Origin: Acidobacteriaceae bacterium
Lineage (GTDB): Bacteria > Acidobacteriota > Terriglobia > Terriglobales > Acidobacteriaceae
NCBI GenBank assembly: GCA_003134655.1
Contig: PLBY01000079.1
Location: forward strand, 86,818 to 150,817
DNA: 64,000 nucleotides
Reading direction: 5' to 3'
This document shows, one piece after another, positions 29,928 through 39,088 of the stretch. Every line of letters begins with the position of its first letter. Position 1 is the first letter of the stretch. The notes below the pieces were generated by a model. It worked only from the letters and a program-made list of their open reading frames with translations, did no database searches and was not told the origin of the DNA. Both the position numbers and the translations under genes were made by a program.

Positions 29928-29995
29928 GTAGAGACGTTGCTTGCAACGTCTCTTCTGTCCACGAGCAAGAGAGACGTAGCAAGCTACGTCTTTAC
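29928..29995. repeat. 68-bp element with terminal inverted repeats (copy 2)
   Basis: Begins GTAGAGACGT and ends ACGTCTTTAC (one mismatch to a perfect inverted repeat). Hairpins AGACGTTGCTTGCAACGTCT and GACGTAGCAAGCTACGTC match copy 1 at 15257-15322. It directly follows the ribosome-binding site (29923-29927) of the ATP-grasp gene on its upstream side. Confidence 0.88.
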
Positions 29996-30002
29996 AAGGT
30001 GA

Positions 30003-30713
30003 CTAAAAGTACTTCGCCGCCATCCTCAACCAAAGCGGCCAATCATGCTTCGAGTTATCGTTCCACACATCCAGCCAATGCGGAATCGCCTTCGCATTCA
30101 AAATCGCCGAGAACTTCACGTTCTGGTCCAGACACATGTCCCAGTCCGCCGACCCCAGCACGATCTTCATCTGCCGGTAGCGGCTCAAAAACCAGTCATC
30201 CGTCATATTCGGAATGAAATCCGGGGGGTTATTGAAGTAGCAGTCGTTGTCGTAATATCCATCGAGAAACTGGTGGATATCGAACGCCCCGCTCATGCTC
30301 ACGCAATACGTCACCACATCCGGATGCTTTAAAGCAAAATTCACCGCGTGATACCCGCCAAAGCTGCAGCCCGTCGCCGCCAGTTGCCACGCCTGGTTCT
30401 TCCAGCGGACAAACGGCAAGAACTCGTGCAGGATATAGCGCTCATACTGCAAATGCCGCAGCACCCGCACCCGCGGATGTACGCCCTTGTTGTACCAGCT
30501 CTCGGTATCCACGCCGTCGGGACAAAACACCTGCAATTCCCCGCGCTCGATCTTCGGCGCCAGCACGCCAATCATCCCCCGGTCTTCATACTCGAAGAAC
30601 TTTCCCATCGAGGTCGGGAAGACCAGCAGCGGCATACCCGCATGCCCGAAGACAAGCGCCTCCATGTCCCGGTGGAGTTCCTGGCTATAAGCTTTGTGAT
30701 ATTCGCGATTCAT
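30003..30713 (-). CDS. Esterase-like alpha/beta hydrolase
   Basis: A 236-aa protein starting MNREYHKAYSQELHRDME, with oxyanion segment VFPTSMGKFFEYEDRG, nucleophile elbow GCSFGGYHA (S117), a likely acid in GSADWDMC and the catalytic His in SKHDWPLW. This is the putative esterase/S-formylglutathione-hydrolase-like form often found beside ATP-grasp and GCS2 genes. The start at 30713 is preferred to 30740: the earlier ATG lies inside a palindromic repeat, and the family-like sequence begins here. First gene of the leftward cluster. Confidence 0.85.
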   Translation of the reverse strand: MNREYHKAYSQELHRDMEALVFGHAGMPLLVFPTSMGKFFEYEDRGMIGVLAPKIERGELQVFCPDGVDTESWYNKGVHPRVRVLRHLQYERYILHEFLPFVRWKNQAWQLAATGCSFGGYHAVNFALKHPDVVTYCVSMSGAFDIHQFLDGYYDNDCYFNNPPDFIPNMTDDWFLSRYRQMKIVLGSADWDMCLDQNVKFSAILNAKAIPHWLDVWNDNSKHDWPLWLRMAAKYF

Positions 30714-30734
30714 CGTGAGCAGAGTTTTGTGGAA

Positions 30735-30795
30735 GGGCATGGCTTTAGCCGTGCCGCTCAGCGCCGCTAGAAAAGATTGGGAGCTTTAGCCCCGG
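30735..30795. repeat. GGCTTTAGCC-type palindromes
   Basis: GGGCATGGCTTTAGCCGTGCC at 30735-30755 and GGGAGCTTTAGCCCC at 30779-30793. Same type as those at 6680-6784. The remainder of 30741-30925 shows no gene. Confidence 0.7.
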
Positions 30796-30925
30796 CATCG
30801 TTTCTTTTTCCGCAGCCGGAGTATCTTACCCGATGACAGCCCGAAATCCCTAGAACGAGGGTAGGAAGAGATCCTGAGTCAGTTTTCCCCGTGTCCTCTG
30901 TGCTTGAGTGCTCCCAGCCAAAGCC

Positions 30926-30964
30926 CCAAAATGAGAAGGCCCGCCCTTTGCGGAGCGGGCCCTT
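30926..30964 (-). terminator. Terminator of the first HExxEW gene
   Basis: A stem GGCCCGC/GCGGGCC around CCTTTGCGGA. Read leftward it is followed by a TTTT run (CCAAAATGAG on the plus strand). It begins about 26 nt past the stop of the gene at 30990. Confidence 0.65.
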
Positions 30965-30989
30965 CGACGGGGGAAGGATAAACGACTCT

Positions 30990-32096
30990 CTACGATCCGT
31001 TCGAACAAATCGACAACGACGTATTGTGCTGGAAGCTCAGCCATCCATTCACTGACGTGCTGGTCGGCGCTCCGAAGTAAGGCAGCATCACCAGGTCTTG
31101 CAAGTTGTATGTGAACCCGTGCAGCACGTAGGGGAAGCCACCATAATTGGCGTCTCCCTCCTCCGGATCGCCATCTTCCAGAATCCCGCACGGCGTATTG
31201 TTTCCGTTGAAGTTGACGGTCAGCGGATCATCTGCCCACTCACCGATTTCGTGGGAAAGTGCCGACACGTCCTGCGAGAACACGCCAGTATGATCTACGT
31301 ACGTAGCTTCCGCGTACGATTGCGGATTGCTCACGCTGCCCTCCGAGCTGTGATACCCGCCGATGCAGCAGCCCCCGCCCTGCGTCAGATACGTGTCATA
31401 GAGCAGGAAAATGGGGAACTGATTGGGTTGAATTCCGAGCTTGCTGATCAAGGTCGGAATCTGCGAGTCAAACCAGTTGATATCGACCTCCGCCGCAGTG
31501 AAGCCGAACGGGCTTCCGGTCTTCCCATAGGTTCGCGTCGGGCTCAGCGTCTGCTCGGCCAGTACCGTCGGGCTCAGTAAGAGGTGCGAGTTGGTGTCGG
31601 TCTTGACTGTGCCCCAGAAATTCGCGCGCTGGAACGCGTCAATGTACTGGGTCATCCCCACGTTGACTCCACCTTGTGTATACGTCGTGGTCGAATCGAA
31701 AAGGGGTGAGGTCAGAGTGTTGGTTGTCACCGTGTTCCCGTTGGAGAGCACATGCGACGGATCGAAAGTGGTCTTCGACCCGTTGCGGGCCGTGATCACG
31801 ATCTTCACCGGAATGATATAGGTCGTAACCGTAGCGCTGCTGTTGGTCGAAGGCGCCGCACCCACCATGTTGTACGTGTATTTGGTGGATCCGTAGGTGA
31901 ACGATCCGTTCCAGCTCTGCAGCGAAGCTGGCGGCGGGGCAACGTCGGTGCGCAGGTGTGGAGGCATCACCATGTACCTCGGGTGAGGAGTCTCCTCTTG
32001 AGCTTCTTGGGCCAGCGCGTTTCCGGCAAGTCCCACGCAGGTCAACACACAAAGGACAGCAACTGAACTCAGGCAAGCATGACTTCTTCCGTTCAT
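30990..32096 (-). CDS. Exported protein with HExxEW motif, possible metalloprotease (paralogue 1)
   Basis: A 368-aa protein with signal peptide MNGRSHACLSSVAVLCVLTC... cut near ALA-Q. Not a family I can name. It is alignable along its length with the next gene: SWNGSFTYGSTKYTYNMVG, a Cys-Cys motif GGCCIGGYHS (242-250), VSALSHEIGEWADDP (H282, E283), GILEDGDPEEGD and GGFPYVLHGFTYNLQDLVML. The HE-x-x-E-W-x-D-D-P box resembles a zincin site with a possible third ligand downstream. Upstream AAGGAGA supports ATG 32096. Function unknown; metallopeptidase is a hypothesis. Confidence 0.8.
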   Translation of the reverse strand: MNGRSHACLSSVAVLCVLTCVGLAGNALAQEAQEETPHPRYMVMPPHLRTDVAPPPASLQSWNGSFTYGSTKYTYNMVGAAPSTNSSATVTTYIIPVKIVITARNGSKTTFDPSHVLSNGNTVTTNTLTSPLFDSTTTYTQGGVNVGMTQYIDAFQRANFWGTVKTDTNSHLLLSPTVLAEQTLSPTRTYGKTGSPFGFTAAEVDINWFDSQIPTLISKLGIQPNQFPIFLLYDTYLTQGGGCCIGGYHSSEGSVSNPQSYAEATYVDHTGVFSQDVSALSHEIGEWADDPLTVNFNGNNTPCGILEDGDPEEGDANYGGFPYVLHGFTYNLQDLVMLPYFGAPTSTSVNGWLSFQHNTSLSICSNGS

Positions 32097-32390
32097 AGGC
32101 GATCTTGTCTCCTTGGAATTTTCCTTCTGACGACAGAGTGACAATCGAACCCCAAACCTGAACCGGCGGTTGTCCAACCTCGATTTCCGCAAGTCCTGAC
32201 ACCGACTCAGCAGCACATTTTCTAATCTCTGAGTAAACTCCGAGTCAATGTGCAAATGTTTTAAGCCCCTGTTTTTGTTCTGTTTTTGTAAACTGCAAAT
32301 GCATTTCCGTCTTTCGTAAATTCGCTTACCAGGAAACCCGATCGGGCTTTCCCCTGTGTCCCCGGGGTTCATTGCCCCTAGCGCTCAAAC
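32097..32390. other. Intergenic region upstream of the first HExxEW gene
   Basis: 294 nt, T- and A-rich compared with its neighbours (for example a stretch around CTGTTTTTGTTCTGTTTTTG near 32265). Probably a promoter region; no gene supported. It carries no member of the repeat families. Confidence 0.4.
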
Positions 32391-32418
32391 AAAAAACCCG
32401 TCCCTTGCGGGACGGGTT
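32391..32418 (-). terminator. Terminator of the second HExxEW gene
   Basis: A perfect 10-bp stem (AACCCGTCCC with GGGACGGGTT) around TTGC, followed leftward by a T run (AAAAAA on the plus strand). The T-tract is on the correct side for leftward transcription. Confidence 0.85.
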
Positions 32419-32440
32419 GATTCATCAAGAAGCAATTCGA

Positions 32441-33544
32441 TTAACCGCCGTTGTTGCAGATCCCCAGCTTAAACGGATTATCGTGAAACGATTCAGTCCC
32501 GCCATCTACCGAAGTCGTATTGGGCGCACCGAAGTATTCCAGATAGACCAGATCCTGCAGGTTATAAGTAAACCCGTTCAGGACGTAAGGGAAAGCCCCA
32601 TAGTTGGAGAAGCCTTCCTCCGGGTCTCCTGTTTCCAGAATCCCGCAGGAAACCGGGTTGCCGTTGGTGTTCACGACGAGCGGATCGTCGAGCCACTCGC
32701 CCACTTCGTGCGACAACGCCGAAACGTCCTGCGCGAAAATGCCCGGCGTGCTGATGTAGGTGAAGTGCGAATACGCCTGCGGGGCCGATGTGCTGCCGTA
32801 GGCGCTGTGGTATCCGCCAATGCAGCATCCGCCCTCAGTCAGGTACGAATTGTACGTGATGAAGATCGGCAGAGTGCCTGGGGTGATCACTTTGGCGAAC
32901 TTAGTGATGATCGCTTGGATTTGACCATCGAACCAGTTGATGTCTGCTGTTCCCACCGTGATACCAAACTCGGTCGAAACCTTGCCATCAGCGGCCGGCA
33001 CGGTCAGGGTCTGCAGCGGCGTTACCTTTGGTTGACCCAGAAGAACGTGGTAGCCAGTCCCGGCAACCGTCGACCAGAAGTTGCCGCGCTGGAATGCGTC
33101 TTCGTACTGCGTCGTCCCCAGATCCGTCCCCATGGGCGTAACCCAGTCCATGTTCTGGAAGATCGGCGAATTCACGGTGTTTGAGACCGCCGACTTGCCG
33201 TTGCTCTGGATTGTTTCGGGACTGAAGATCGTCGTCTTTCCGTTGGACACATACTTGAGCGCGATCGGGATCAGGAACACCTTAACCGTGGTCGACGTGC
33301 CCGTGGAAGGGTCGGTTCCAACCATGTTGTAGTTGTAGGTGTGGCTCTTGTACACGAAGGATCCGTTCCAGGTCTTCAGAGGAGTCACAGGCGCATTGCC
33401 GGTATCGGCATGGAGGGTTGGTCGCAGCCGTTCAAACATCGGATGGGCGGGCGTGGTATCTTCCTGGGCAATGGCGGTGCCTGTTACGCAGGCAACCACC
33501 GCAAGCGCAGCCAGCAGGCTGAGCACAGTGATTCGTTGCTTCAT
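32441..33544 (-). CDS. Exported protein with HExxEW motif, possible metalloprotease (paralogue 2)
   Basis: A 367-aa protein with signal peptide MKQRITVLSLLAALAVVACV... cut near AIA-Q. Same architecture as the preceding gene: TWNGSFVYKSHTYNYNMVG, EGGCCIGGYHS (238-247, Cys240-Cys241), VSALSHEVGEWLDDP (H279-E280), GILETGDPEEGF and GAFPYVLNGFTYNLQDLVYL. The tandem layout shows gene duplication. AAGGAGAAC precedes the ATG. Secretion, paired cysteines and a conserved HE-x-x-E suggest an extracellular enzyme; not proven. Confidence 0.82.
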   Translation of the reverse strand: MKQRITVLSLLAALAVVACVTGTAIAQEDTTPAHPMFERLRPTLHADTGNAPVTPLKTWNGSFVYKSHTYNYNMVGTDPSTGTSTTVKVFLIPIALKYVSNGKTTIFSPETIQSNGKSAVSNTVNSPIFQNMDWVTPMGTDLGTTQYEDAFQRGNFWSTVAGTGYHVLLGQPKVTPLQTLTVPAADGKVSTEFGITVGTADINWFDGQIQAIITKFAKVITPGTLPIFITYNSYLTEGGCCIGGYHSAYGSTSAPQAYSHFTYISTPGIFAQDVSALSHEVGEWLDDPLVVNTNGNPVSCGILETGDPEEGFSNYGAFPYVLNGFTYNLQDLVYLEYFGAPNTTSVDGGTESFHDNPFKLGICNNGG

Positions 33545-33765
33545 GAGTAAAAGTTCTCCTTAGGGTCAATGGAACAGTTAGGTGGTTGGAGCTTGCAAAA
33601 AGAGGCTCTTGTTGGAGTCCGAGGTCCACAGTTCCCCGGACGCAGGGGATAAAAGATACGTTCAATTCTTGCTTTCCTTGGCCCCGGATGTCAACTGTGA
33701 ATATTTCTGCAGCATCCTTTCTGTAAAATGAGTTCGCCCGCGAACTGGCCGCATCAACCGACTGA

Positions 33766-34734
33766 ATGTCCGAAACCTATCTCTGCGAAGCCGACGTTCG
33801 CCGCTTGCTCGATCCTGCTCAACTCATCTCGGCGATCGAATCCGCCTTTCGCGATCGGTTTCCTTCCATCAGCCTCCCGCCTCGCACCCATGCCGAACTC
33901 GCCCATGGCATCTTCCTTGCGATGTCCTGTTACGACGGCGCCGCTGGAACCCTCGGAATGAAGCTGGTGCTCGTGCGGGATCACGCCCAGGAAAGGCAAG
34001 CCGACCTCACCGAAGGCCGTATCCAAGCCACCTACCTGCTGCTCGATCCGGAAACCGCCCAGCCCCGCCTCACCGTCGCGGCCAACTACCTCACCGACCT
34101 GCGCACCGCTGCCACCTCTGCCGTGGCCACAAAATTCCTCGCTCGGCCTGATGCTTACACACTTGGCATCTTCGGAACCGGACGCCTCGCCCGCACGCAT
34201 CTCAGGGTGCTTCCTCTGGTGCGTAACTTTCAGCGCGTGCTCATCTGCGGACGCAATCCTTCCCGCTCGGCCGAATTTGTCCGGAGCGTTTCCGGCGAAC
34301 TGCCCGGCGTCTCTATCACCGCGACCGACCCTCGCACCTGCGCCGCCGAATCCGACGTGCTCTGCACCTGTACCTCGCACTCCGCCCCGCTCTTCGACGG
34401 CCACGACCTGCGTCCCGGAACTCATCTCAATCTGGTCGGCGCCTTCCGGCCGCAAACCCGCGAAGTGGATTCCTACACCATCCAGCGAGCGCGCGTAGTG
34501 GTCGACACCTACGGCGCTGCCTTGTCCGAAGTTGGAGAGTTGCTAATTCCCCTGCAGGAAGGCGCGATCACGCGGAGCCACGTTGCTGCCGATCTTTACG
34601 AATTGGTGAGTGGAGCAAAGCAGGGAAGACGCAGCCCGGAAGAAATCACAGTTTTTAAGAGCGTCGGCTGCGCCCTGGAAGATCTGGTCGCCGCAGAACT
34701 CCTGCTAGCGGCGCATCCCGATCGAAAATCTTGA
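33766..34734 (+). CDS. Ornithine cyclodeaminase/mu-crystallin family protein
   Basis: A 322-aa protein with the family signatures: MSETYLCEADVRRLLDPAQLISAIE at the start (written in part), the substrate-side lysine in GMKLVLVRDH, DLRTAATSAVATKFLA and the NAD-binding glycine loop LGIFGTGRLARTHLR (about 133-147), then GTHLNLVGAF and VFKSVGCALEDL. Family members include ornithine cyclodeaminase, alanine dehydrogenase and several imine reductases; substrate not predictable here. Divergent from the HExxEW genes. Confidence 0.92.
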   Translation: MSETYLCEADVRRLLDPAQLISAIESAFRDRFPSISLPPRTHAELAHGIFLAMSCYDGAAGTLGMKLVLVRDHAQERQADLTEGRIQATYLLLDPETAQPRLTVAANYLTDLRTAATSAVATKFLARPDAYTLGIFGTGRLARTHLRVLPLVRNFQRVLICGRNPSRSAEFVRSVSGELPGVSITATDPRTCAAESDVLCTCTSHSAPLFDGHDLRPGTHLNLVGAFRPQTREVDSYTIQRARVVVDTYGAALSEVGELLIPLQEGAITRSHVAADLYELVSGAKQGRRSPEEITVFKSVGCALEDLVAAELLLAAHPDRKS

Positions 34735-34780
34735 GTGTGAACCGTCGCTTTCGGAGTTGCGCCCGGCGCGATTCGGACTC

Positions 34781-37711
34781 CTAAGATCCCATCTTCGACT
34801 GCGTATGAAACGCCTTCGCCGCCTGCGCTGCGACCAACCCGAACCCTCGTTTCGACGCGTCCTGCAGAACCGCGTCCGCATCGTGTCGTCCGTTCTGGTC
34901 GCGCGCCGCTAATTCCAGTTCCGCCATGGCGAGCCGGGCTTCCATTCCCATCGTGCCGGCTCCCATCTTTTGTACCCGGGCGGAAGCGCGCGCCAAATCG
35001 CTGCGCGCCGCCACGAGGTTTCCCTCTCGGGCGTGCAACTTACCGCTCAAGATGAACATTCGGATGCCTGCTTCCCCGGGCGGATCGCGCCCAAAAAGCT
35101 GGAATGCCTGATTCAGCCAGTTGCGGCTTTCGCCCAACCGATTCTGCGCAAAACGGGCCTCAGCGAGAATGGACGCATCCATCGCAACTCCCTGATTGTT
35201 CCCGTCACTCTTGTGGCGATTCATCGCGGCCTCGGCCGAAGCGGCAGCTTTCTCCGGACTTTCCTCCATCTGGATGTACGCCTGGTTCTCATACATCTCC
35301 GCTACCACGTTCGCCTCACCAACTTCGCGGGCGATCGCCAGAGAACTCTCAATAGTAGATTCGGCCTGCGATGTTTTCCCCTGCCACAACATCACCATGG
35401 CAAGACGGTTTTGCACGAGCGCCACGCGATTCCGTTCTCCCATCTCTCGATAGATCGACAGCGATTTCCCCAGCGAATCGTTCGCGCCTTCTAGATCGCC
35501 CTGCACAGTGTCGATGATTCCTATATCCATCAGGCGGCCCGCGACCCGGCTGCGGTCGTTCACCGACTGGCTCAAGGCCAACGCGTCTTCATACGTCTTC
35601 TTCGCCTCGGCCAGTTGGTCTCTCCACATTTGTTCGTCAGCGATCAGGCTGAGGACGTAGCCTTGCTCCTGGATGTTCTCCGTCTGCTGGTAAATGCTGA
35701 AGGCATCATGGAACAATTGTCTAGCCTCGACCAAGTCGCGGGTGTAGATATCCACCATGCCAAGGTGTGCCAGAGCGAAGGCCAGGCTCGCATTATCGCC
35801 AGTCGCGCGGCTCGTCGTGATCGCTTCACGGAATGCCGCCTTGGCCCCCGGACCATCTCCCTTTTGCCACAGCAGAACACCTTCGTCGTTGAGCGTGTCG
35901 GCAATGCCCCGGCGGTCACCCGCCAGGCGGAAGGTTTCCCGGGCCTGCCTCCACAGTTGCAGCGCCTGCGGCAGATTCCCGAACGAACGCAACGCGGAAC
36001 CCACTTGCAGTTCCGCATAAGCCACAAGCAGTTTCGCTCCCATCTTCCTGGCGCTGGCCTCGGCCTGCATGGCCGCCTGCTGTTGTCGCCGGTAGTCCGA
36101 GATCGATGCCGCAGCCGTCGCCTCCATCAAATCAATTCTCGGATCTTCGTTCGCGGGCTCCTGCAGATGCCGCATCGCCTGCACCGTCGCCAGAGCGAGA
36201 ACGCCTTTGCCCGCGTTGGTCTGGGCACTCGCCAGCTTCAGCCCGTATTCAATGTTGTCGGGGTAAAGCCGAAACAGCGTGCCGTACACATTGGCCGCTG
36301 CTTCCCACTCCTTGCTGATTTCGCGGAACAGGCCTTCCATCAATAGCTGCTGTTCGCGGGGAAGATTCTTCGCCTGCTGGAATGCAGCTTCCGCCTCGGC
36401 CTTGGCTCTTCCGTCATAGCCCAGAGCGCTCCAGGTAGCAGCTAGCGCGGCGTGCGTGGGCACATGTTGTGGTTCGATCGAGGATGCCTGCGTCAGCAGC
36501 GCGGACGCTTCGACCGCATCGAGTTTCTGCAGCGCCTCAACGCCCTCCGTATAAAGGCGCGCCGCGTCCGGATTTGTGGGCAACGCCGTGCGCACCAACC
36601 CCTGAGCCTGGGGCGACAACGGCTCTAATCCCAGTTCCGCCCGCAACTTCACTCCAGCATCTGACGCGATTTGCAGTGCTTGTGCTCTCGTCCCCCTCAG
36701 TGAGAGAGAACGCAGCGTCTTCCCATCGCGCGCATCCTGCAGCCGCACATCCAGCCGGAAACTGTCGCCCGACGCTCCTGGAACCGTGGCAAACGAACCC
36801 GATACCACAAGATCAGCGCCGATGTTCTTGCGCATCCCGCTCAGCATTTCTCGCGAGTCACTATTCGTCACCCCGAGTTCCCGCTCGGTTCTCGCGACGT
36901 TCTCCAGAGGAATCGCTCGCAGTTGATCGCCCGCAGAAAGGTCCGTCGTGAGCCAGTCGGCGAGGGCGGTCGAAAGCCACGCATCGGCCGGGTTGCCAGT
37001 CAGATTGCGGAAGCTTTCCACGGCGATCGAGCGCCTTGACTTGGCCTGCGTTACGTTGCTCCAGACGCTTCCGCCTGCGCCAATCAAAAGACAAATCGTG
37101 ATCGTCACCATCGCGACCGCGGTACGGTGCGACTGCAGCATTGATCCCAACCAACGCGTGGTACGAACCCTGTCTGATTCGCGGACTGATGGAACTTGAT
37201 TGGAGGCGGCGAACGCCGGATCGGGCGAACCATCCGTGAAAGCGGGACGAAGCCCTTCCGTGCCACCGTCAACGTCTGGCGACACCGGCACCGGCGGCGC
37301 GCTTCCCTCGACGATCCGCACCTCGCCCACGAATCGGTATCCGCGCCGGCTGAGTGTTTCAATGAAGCGGGGCTGGGAGGAATCGTCGCCCAAGGTGAAG
37401 CGCAGCTTGTTGATCGCCTTGTTCAGGCGGTGGTCGAAGTCCCCGTGGGACTCCTCCGGCCACAGCAGCTTAATAAGGTCCGCTCGGTCGATCACGCCGT
37501 CCGCTCGTTCGAGCAGGCAAGCCAGTGCTTTTGCCGGCTTGTCTTCCAGCCGACGACGCACTCCGTTTTTCTTTAACTCCAGGGTCCCCAGGTCGAACTC
37601 GAACGAAGCAAAGACCGCCAGACGTTTGCCATTCGCCCCACTGAGCGTTGGCGAGCGTCCACCCCCACGAAAGAAGTTTTCTTGTGTGTCTTGAATACCA
37701 ACCGTGAACAT
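34781..37711 (-). CDS. CadC/OmpR-type winged-helix transmembrane regulator with TPR region
   Basis: About 976 aa. An N-terminal winged-helix DNA-binding domain (FEFDLGTLELKKNG, the recognition helix in DHRLNKAINKLRFTLGDD, then RFIETLSRRGYRFVG) is followed by one membrane helix (TAVAMVTITICLLIGAGGSV). Next comes a FlgO-like domain (RRSIAVESFRNLTGNPADAW) and a long run of TPR helices to the C-terminus. This is a one-component sensor: the DNA-binding part is cytosolic and the TPR part is outside or membrane-side. Start ATG 37711; a GTG at 37726 is also possible. A matching FlgO-like module occurs in the kinase at 19643-22036. Target genes unknown. Confidence 0.88.
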   Translation of the reverse strand: MFTVGIQDTQENFFRGGGRSPTLSGANGKRLAVFASFEFDLGTLELKKNGVRRRLEDKPAKALACLLERADGVIDRADLIKLLWPEESHGDFDHRLNKAINKLRFTLGDDSSQPRFIETLSRRGYRFVGEVRIVEGSAPPVPVSPDVDGGTEGLRPAFTDGSPDPAFAASNQVPSVRESDRVRTTRWLGSMLQSHRTAVAMVTITICLLIGAGGSVWSNVTQAKSRRSIAVESFRNLTGNPADAWLSTALADWLTTDLSAGDQLRAIPLENVARTERELGVTNSDSREMLSGMRKNIGADLVVSGSFATVPGASGDSFRLDVRLQDARDGKTLRSLSLRGTRAQALQIASDAGVKLRAELGLEPLSPQAQGLVRTALPTNPDAARLYTEGVEALQKLDAVEASALLTQASSIEPQHVPTHAALAATWSALGYDGRAKAEAEAAFQQAKNLPREQQLLMEGLFREISKEWEAAANVYGTLFRLYPDNIEYGLKLASAQTNAGKGVLALATVQAMRHLQEPANEDPRIDLMEATAAASISDYRRQQQAAMQAEASARKMGAKLLVAYAELQVGSALRSFGNLPQALQLWRQARETFRLAGDRRGIADTLNDEGVLLWQKGDGPGAKAAFREAITTSRATGDNASLAFALAHLGMVDIYTRDLVEARQLFHDAFSIYQQTENIQEQGYVLSLIADEQMWRDQLAEAKKTYEDALALSQSVNDRSRVAGRLMDIGIIDTVQGDLEGANDSLGKSLSIYREMGERNRVALVQNRLAMVMLWQGKTSQAESTIESSLAIAREVGEANVVAEMYENQAYIQMEESPEKAAASAEAAMNRHKSDGNNQGVAMDASILAEARFAQNRLGESRNWLNQAFQLFGRDPPGEAGIRMFILSGKLHAREGNLVAARSDLARASARVQKMGAGTMGMEARLAMAELELAARDQNGRHDADAVLQDASKRGFGLVAAQAAKAFHTQSKMGS

Positions 37712-37765
37712 GGGAAGCAATGGCACGATCGAGCCAACAGGGGCTCAATCGTGTAACTCCAGGGT

Positions 37766-38926
37766 GTGGCGCCGTCCTCGAAGCCAAGCGACAGACAACA
37801 AAGGGAAATGAGCGCGATTCTCTCGTCCTCGAATTGGCACGTCCATGGCGGCCCGGTCCAGATCACGGTCCCGCCCGCTACCTCGGCGGCAAAAGCGAGA
37901 CAGCATACTGTTATGACCCGGGCAGCCGGTGGATTGCCGCCCTCGCCACCGAATGACCAAAATGACTTTCAGGTCCAAGTGACTCACTGTGGCAAACCTG
38001 CGGAAGATGCAGCCGTGAGTCTGCAGGTTACGAGTCCACTGTTCCCAACCGCGCGCTTTCTCAACGCTGAACAAACGGTGCCGTTAGGCACGTATTACGC
38101 ACAGATCCCAGTTGTCATTCCGGGTTCTGTGGTAGCCTCCACCGTTTCCTGTTGCGATTCCGCCGCTGACTGGGTTGGTTTCCTTTACAACCAGTGGACC
38201 AGCACCAAGAATGCGATTTCGACAACTTGTACCGTAATGACTACCGCGGCGGTGGTATCGAGCCTTGTGACAGGCCCCGCCGGACTCGCGATCGCAGCCG
38301 AAATTGAGACGGCCTGTGGGGTTGCATTGGATAGCTGGCTCTTCATCGGTGGGGTCGCAGCGGTGACGAGTCCGCAAACGCCGCCGCCCCCCTCACCATT
38401 GAAGGCGTTTTGTGACAAGGGCGTCCCCTATGTCGCCGATCTCATAAACGACACCATTGTCTTCATCCAAGCGACGGCGACGATCCCTGGACAGCCGGCG
38501 AGCATCAGCCAGAATCTCGCCTATGCAGGGCAGGGGCCATTCGGCTCGATAACCATCAACTTCGACACGGGTGGTGCTTGCGACATCCAAGGAAATTGGA
38601 ACGGTGGGTGGTCCCGCGTCGACGGCCAGGGAGAAATTCACGCCGGTGCGTTGGGAGCAGCTATCAGTGACTCAATCGCGACAACTGGAGTCTATGATGT
38701 GGCTCTCACTGTCACCGACAGTAACGGCTCGACCAACTACACGTTCACGGGCGAACCAACAGGCGAAGATTCCACTGGCACTTTCTTTAACTTTGGTCCA
38801 GCCGTCATAGACGGGGTGACTGGCACCGCGGAAGGATATCTCACCCCAGATGGAAGGGCCCTGTCCGGCAGCTATGTTGGCAATGCCTCCGGCGCCATTG
38901 GAGGCTTCAGCATGGTCAAACAGTAA
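37766..38926 (+). CDS. Hypothetical protein with glycine-rich C-terminal beta region
   Basis: Up to 386 aa, unrecognised. The N-terminal part is poorly ordered (PPATSAAKARQH), the middle has hydrophobic stretches (TAAVVSSLVTGPAGLAIAAEI) with several cysteines, and the C-terminal half has repeating short strands with Gly/Asn/Thr (FTGEPTGEDSTGTFFNFGP, GYLTPDGRALSGSYVGNASG). No signal peptide is clear. The start is uncertain: GTG 37766, ATG 37808 (AAGGGA is too close) or ATG 37913. Divergent from the winged-helix regulator, which may control it. Function not assigned. Confidence 0.65.
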   Translation: MAPSSKPSDRQQREMSAILSSSNWHVHGGPVQITVPPATSAAKARQHTVMTRAAGGLPPSPPNDQNDFQVQVTHCGKPAEDAAVSLQVTSPLFPTARFLNAEQTVPLGTYYAQIPVVIPGSVVASTVSCCDSAADWVGFLYNQWTSTKNAISTTCTVMTTAAVVSSLVTGPAGLAIAAEIETACGVALDSWLFIGGVAAVTSPQTPPPPSPLKAFCDKGVPYVADLINDTIVFIQATATIPGQPASISQNLAYAGQGPFGSITINFDTGGACDIQGNWNGGWSRVDGQGEIHAGALGAAISDSIATTGVYDVALTVTDSNGSTNYTFTGEPTGEDSTGTFFNFGPAVIDGVTGTAEGYLTPDGRALSGSYVGNASGAIGGFSMVKQ

Positions 38927-38937
38927 AACCTAATCAA

Positions 38938-38983
38938 GAGAGGGGTCCGGGGATGTTGAAACCCTCAACTCGGTGCCCCTCTC
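38938..38983 (+). terminator. Possible terminator stem-loop
   Basis: GAGAGGGG pairs with CCCCTCTC around a loop containing an inner hairpin GTTGA/TCAAC. No T-tract follows, so this is only a candidate terminator for the upstream gene. Confidence 0.4.
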
Positions 38984-39088
38984 TGAACACCAATGATGAA
39001 TAGAAGCTGCCGAGCAGTTGGTCTTTGGCCCACAATCTTAGACGTGGCACGGCGCGCGCTCCGGCGGACGCGATGGTTCGAGGAAAAA

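Noticed and set aside
33754..34455. 233-codon open frame on the minus strand
   Set aside because: Antisense to the ornithine cyclodeaminase family gene.
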